A DNA stretch of 7,462 nt from Phycisphaerales bacterium UBA2402 (GTDB lineage: Bacteria; Planctomycetota; Phycisphaerae; Phycisphaerales; UBA1924), in the NCBI GenBank assembly GCA_002343715.1, contig DDSA01000017.1, positions 705 through 8,166 on the forward strand, in the 5' to 3' direction. Shown piece after piece: positions 4,698 through 7,462 of this stretch. Every line of letters starts with the position of its first letter. Positions within the stretch are counted from its first letter, which is position 1. The notes under the pieces are model-generated. The model worked only from the letters and a program-made list of their open reading frames with translations. It searched no databases and was not told the DNA's origin. The position numbers were made by a program, and so were the translations under genes.

Positions 4698-6398
4698 ATG
4701 AGCACCGTTCGAGTGTTTGCAAAGATCGATGAGGACCCGAGCATCGGCCGTCACGGGCAGGTGTTCACGAAGCCACACATCGTGGACTTGATCCTCGACC
4801 TCTGCGGCTACACGAGCGACCGCGACCTTTCCCAGTTGCGACTGCTCGATCCCGGGTGCGGCGATGGTGCGTTCGTTTGCGAGGCCGCACGACGACTCCT
4901 CGATTCCCTGCCGCCAAGCAACGTGGACCTCGAATCGATCTCAGACTGTCTCTGTGCAGTTGAGAAGGACGCCGCGTTGGCGATGCGAACGACGGAGCGC
5001 CTGGCGGGTTTGCTGCGGGAATTTGGTGCGCCGGCTCGAACCGCCAGTCGGATCGCAAAGGGCTGGGTATCGAACGAGGACTTTCTGATCGCTGATCTGC
5101 CAGCGCCCTTCGATGTCGTGGTAGGAAACCCACCGTATGTGCGTCAGGAGGCAATTCCGAGACACGACCTCGAACTCTATCGGGAGCGGTTTGCCTGCTT
5201 CTTCGACCGTGCCGACCTGTATATGGCGTTCATCGAGAAGGGGCTTGGCCTGCTTTCCGACCAAGGCGTCCTCGGTTACATTTGCCCGAATCGGTTTGCC
5301 CGGAATCGATACGGTCAGAAACTGCGGTCCCTGATCGTGTCGGACTACAAGTTGACGCACATGATCGATCTGGCGAACACCTCCCCGTTTGATCCCGAGG
5401 TGTTGGCGTATCCAGGCATCTTCGTGATTGGGCGCGGGAAAACGGGGCGCGTGAAGTTTGCCCAGATGGAATCGGCAAGCGCCATCGAGTGTAACGACGT
5501 ACGCGCCGCGTTCCGATCCTCGGCGCGTCAACCGGTTGCCACCGCAGCCGTCCATGAGTACGAAGAGTGGTTCGACGGTGAGGAACCGTGGATCACGGAG
5601 AGCCCGGAGCATTTGGCGCTCATCCGCCGGCTAGAAACTGAGTTCCCAACGCTTGGCTCGACCGCGTCTGGCACCAAGGTCGGAATCGGCGTTGCTACCG
5701 GTGCCGACGGCATTTTCATCGTTGATCGAGGATTTGAAGAGGTCGAGCCTGAACTTCTTGTGCCATTGGCCACGACCGCCGACATCCTGTCAGGAAGCGT
5801 CGAATGGCAGGGGCGCTGCGTCATCAACCCGTTCAAGTCGGAGGCGACTTCGGAGTTGATCAGCCTTTCCGATTACCCTCGCGCCAGACGGTATTTTGAA
5901 CTGCACCGAAAGCGCATCGAGGCACGCAACGTCAGCAAGCGCAACCCCGACCGGTGGTTTCGCACAATCGACCGCATATACCCGAGCCTTTCGACAACCC
6001 CAAAACTGCTGATTCCGGACATCAAGGCGTCCAACCACATCGTTTTCGAACCAGGCCGACTCTACCCGCATCACAACCTCTACTACGTCGTCTCTGACTA
6101 CTGGGACCTGCGGGCGCTTCGAACGGTGCTCCGATCGTCATTGGCGAAGTTCTTTGTGTGGGTCTATGGCGTCAAGATGCGAAGTGGCTGGCTTCGTTTT
6201 CAGGCTCAATACCTGCGGCGCATTCGAGTTCCTGCCCCGATCAGCGTGTCCACCCATGTGATGCGAAGCCTCGCTGCACTTGAACATTGCGATTCGATTG
6301 AAGAAATCGATTCCGCAGTGGCGAAGGTGTACAGCCTCACATCTTCGGAGATTGGCCTAATCGAGCAAACCGTCGGATCGCCAGCGCCTGCTAAATGA
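4698..6398 (+). CDS. Type II adenine-N6 DNA methyltransferase, gamma class, TaqI/Eco57I-like
   Basis: A 566-residue protein; ATG 4698 has GGAGG 4 bp upstream. It transfers a methyl group from S-adenosylmethionine to adenine N6 in a specific DNA site, protecting host DNA. Motifs appear in gamma-class order: motif X near GQVFTKPHIVD (20-30), SAM-binding motif I LLDPGCGDGAF (49-59), motif II acidic residue E89 in AVEKD, motif III NEDF (126-129) and catalytic motif IV NPPYV (144-148). These are followed by TaqI-type core sequence including YICPNRFARNRYG. The remaining C-terminal half should be the target-recognition domain, with a LRFQAQYLRRIRVP segment near the end typical of TaqI-like C-terminal domains. 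All catalytic motifs are intact. It converges on the putative endonuclease gene, overlapping it by 8 bp. The recognition site cannot be read from the sequence. Confidence 0.93.
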   Translation: MSTVRVFAKIDEDPSIGRHGQVFTKPHIVDLILDLCGYTSDRDLSQLRLLDPGCGDGAFVCEAARRLLDSLPPSNVDLESISDCLCAVEKDAALAMRTTERLAGLLREFGAPARTASRIAKGWVSNEDFLIADLPAPFDVVVGNPPYVRQEAIPRHDLELYRERFACFFDRADLYMAFIEKGLGLLSDQGVLGYICPNRFARNRYGQKLRSLIVSDYKLTHMIDLANTSPFDPEVLAYPGIFVIGRGKTGRVKFAQMESASAIECNDVRAAFRSSARQPVATAAVHEYEEWFDGEEPWITESPEHLALIRRLETEFPTLGSTASGTKVGIGVATGADGIFIVDRGFEEVEPELLVPLATTADILSGSVEWQGRCVINPFKSEATSELISLSDYPRARRYFELHRKRIEARNVSKRNPDRWFRTIDRIYPSLSTTPKLLIPDIKASNHIVFEPGRLYPHHNLYYVVSDYWDLRALRTVLRSSLAKFFVWVYGVKMRSGWLRFQAQYLRRIRVPAPISVSTHVMRSLAALEHCDSIEEIDSAVAKVYSLTSSEIGLIEQTVGSPAPAK

Positions 6399-7266
6399 GG
6401 CCTCGCAGTTTGGCCGTCTCGATGAGTTTGGAAACAAAAGTTCGCGCCTCCAGCCGCTGATCAACCGGCGAGAGATCCACATTCCACCGGCTGCCCGCAC
6501 CGTCGGCCCGAATCGTCGTGGGCGCGAACGCCATCGCGTCATAGTGGATGCCCGCCTCAAGGGACGGCTTCGGCGCAACCAGATCGAGGAGCGAAAGCGC
6601 AGTGCGTTCGACGACATCTTGACGTGCCGACTCACGACCAGGCCGCTTGCCCTCGGGCTTCCGGTACTGCTCGATCTTGTCTAAGGAGAAAAAATCCCCG
6701 CCATCTTCGACCAGCGTGAGAAAGGGGCTGATTCCCACAGGCCGACCGGACTCGTCCTTCGCCGCGACCTTTTTCCCTTGCACCGCTCGCCCTCTGGCAA
6801 CGGACCCATCCAACAGAAAGAAGAAGAAGCCAAAGACGGCCTGATGCCGGTAAACACGTAGCACGGCGCTGTCCCCCAGCGCTTCCTCCACGCGGTTGGT
6901 GATGTTCCGATAGGCGTTCTGCATCGACTTCACGGAGATGAGAATCTTCGGGTTGCCTTCGAGGGGGTAGCAGACATCGAAACTCTTGGTTCGATGATCA
7001 CGGAACTTGATGATGCGGGGTCCTACTTGATCCCGTGGCACGCCAAGTTGGCGAGCGAGTTCGGCTCTCCAGTAATCCTCGAACACGGAGATGTGCTCGG
7101 AGGCCGTGGTCGTCAGGTTGCGATCCTTGATCGGCACGTCCAGCGGCCGGCCGAGCGCTGTGTGTGACGCTTTGAGTGCGTCGTAGTACTTGGTCCAGAA
7201 TTGACGACTCGCCTCCCGAAGGGTGCTTTCGCTGTCTGAACCCGGATTCGGTGTACGCCGCGCCAT
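6391..7266 (-). CDS. Putative type II restriction endonuclease, PD-(D/E)XK-like with SVK active site
   Basis: A 291-residue protein with ATG 7264-7266 and TAG 6391-6393. It lies beside a type II methyltransferase, which is the main reason for the call. The core looks like a PD-(D/E)XK nuclease: strand SFDVCYPLEG with D97, strand KILISVKS with S111-V112-K113, then a helix with NRVEEALG giving E127 and E128. Ser takes the usual acidic place, but E127 lies exactly 13 residues past K113, the spacing reported for Cfr10I, NgoMIV and Bse634I, where that Glu substitutes. The NRxEEAxG helix also recalls PaeR7I/XhoI. A very hydrophobic FGFFFFLLDG (145-154) is probably a buried strand, not a membrane helix. 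The C-terminal third is likely DNA recognition or dimerisation. The ribosome binding site is weak, which could delay expression until methylation is established. The fold is inferred and the specificity unknown. Confidence 0.72.
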   Translation of the reverse strand: MARRTPNPGSDSESTLREASRQFWTKYYDALKASHTALGRPLDVPIKDRNLTTTASEHISVFEDYWRAELARQLGVPRDQVGPRIIKFRDHRTKSFDVCYPLEGNPKILISVKSMQNAYRNITNRVEEALGDSAVLRVYRHQAVFGFFFFLLDGSVARGRAVQGKKVAAKDESGRPVGISPFLTLVEDGGDFFSLDKIEQYRKPEGKRPGRESARQDVVERTALSLLDLVAPKPSLEAGIHYDAMAFAPTTIRADGAGSRWNVDLSPVDQRLEARTFVSKLIETAKLRGLI

Positions 7267-7462
7267 GCGGGCAGAGTATTCGACATCCTCATGGTTGGCT
7301 ATTTCACAGCAGTGCGGGGAATGACCATCCCCAGCGGGGAAGTGGCATCCCGAGAGAGCCCGGCAGACACTTTTTCTTTCGCGAGCGCTGCGAATTGCCC
7401 CCCGCGCCGGAAATAAGGGTGTAGGGGGTGGGCCTGTCGCCCGACGCCCCCCGGCAAGGAGA
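7267..7462. other. Intergenic region upstream of the endonuclease gene
   Basis: This 196-bp gap contains a two-unit tandem repeat (7314-7353) and ends with AAGGAGA at 7455-7461, a probable ribosome binding site for a plus-strand gene starting just past the window. The stretch GGAAATAAGGG near 7409-7419 could be the -35 part of an ECF-sigma promoter for that gene, but no matching -10 was found at the right spacing. No gene lies within it. Confidence 0.4.
7314..7353. repeat. Two tandem 20-bp imperfect repeats
   Basis: Unit 1 (7314-7333) and unit 2 (7334-7353) both begin GCGGGGAA and share CATCCC at the same offset, with 15 of 20 positions identical. They lie about 48-87 bp upstream of the endonuclease start, a distance that suits regulator binding sites, possibly to restrain endonuclease expression. 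The function is inferred. Confidence 0.45.

Noticed and set aside
7377..7462. A confident ECF-sigma promoter at the right edge
   Set aside because: A GGAAAT element is present, but no -10 element at standard spacing was found and the downstream gene is outside the window.
1..7462. CRISPR array, tRNA or rRNA gene, integrase, transposase or attachment-site pair
   Set aside because: None was seen on reading the window; there are no regularly spaced repeats, cloverleaf-like segments, recombinase motifs or long flanking direct repeats.

Overview
The window looks like a high-GC planctomycete chromosome, plausibly Phycisphaerae. The main clue is the edge gene, which has the planctomycete-style prepilin start (PAFTLIELLVVI) and an invariant-looking C-terminal DG motif. 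The phage-type virion genes also resemble, from memory, cassettes seen in planctomycete prophages. No rRNA, tRNA, CRISPR array, integrase or transposase was found, so taxonomy and mobility rest on protein resemblance only.

Layout. (1) Positions 1-835, minus strand: a prepilin/pseudopilin gene cut by the window edge. (2) Positions 1030-3747, minus strand: a cassette of four virion-type genes read right to left. These are an SU10-like (DUF5309-type) major capsid protein that lacks its normal N-terminus, a head-tail-connector-like protein with an EF-hand-like loop, a tail-tube-like protein, and a further small tail-region protein. Terminase, portal, protease and lysis genes are absent. (3) Positions 3748-3917: a junction zone with two perfect hairpins and a 27-codon open frame behind a full-consensus ribosome binding site. 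(4) Positions 3918-4436, minus strand: a putative winged-helix protein. (5) Positions 4698-7266: a restriction-modification pair. A gamma-class, TaqI-like adenine-N6 methyltransferase on the plus strand converges on, and overlaps by 8 bp, a putative PD-(D/E)XK endonuclease on the minus strand. (6) Positions 7267-7462: an intergenic stretch with a 20-bp tandem repeat, ending in a Shine-Dalgarno-like sequence that probably serves a gene beyond the window.

How it fits together. The capsid gene loses family similarity exactly where the virion cassette meets the less GC-rich regulator plus restriction-modification block. The simplest reading is that a restriction-modification island replaced or interrupted the upstream half of an old prophage and left the capsid-to-tail segment behind. 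The methyltransferase should protect host DNA and the endonuclease should cut unmodified DNA. The winged-helix gene is transcribed divergently from the methyltransferase across a 261-bp gap that holds candidate promoters and a dyad, so it may be a regulator of the module, but this is not shown. The most novel-looking item is the endonuclease. Its active site appears as D97, S111-V-K113 and E127, with serine where an acidic residue is usual and a glutamate exactly 13 residues beyond the lysine, as in Cfr10I/NgoMIV-type enzymes.
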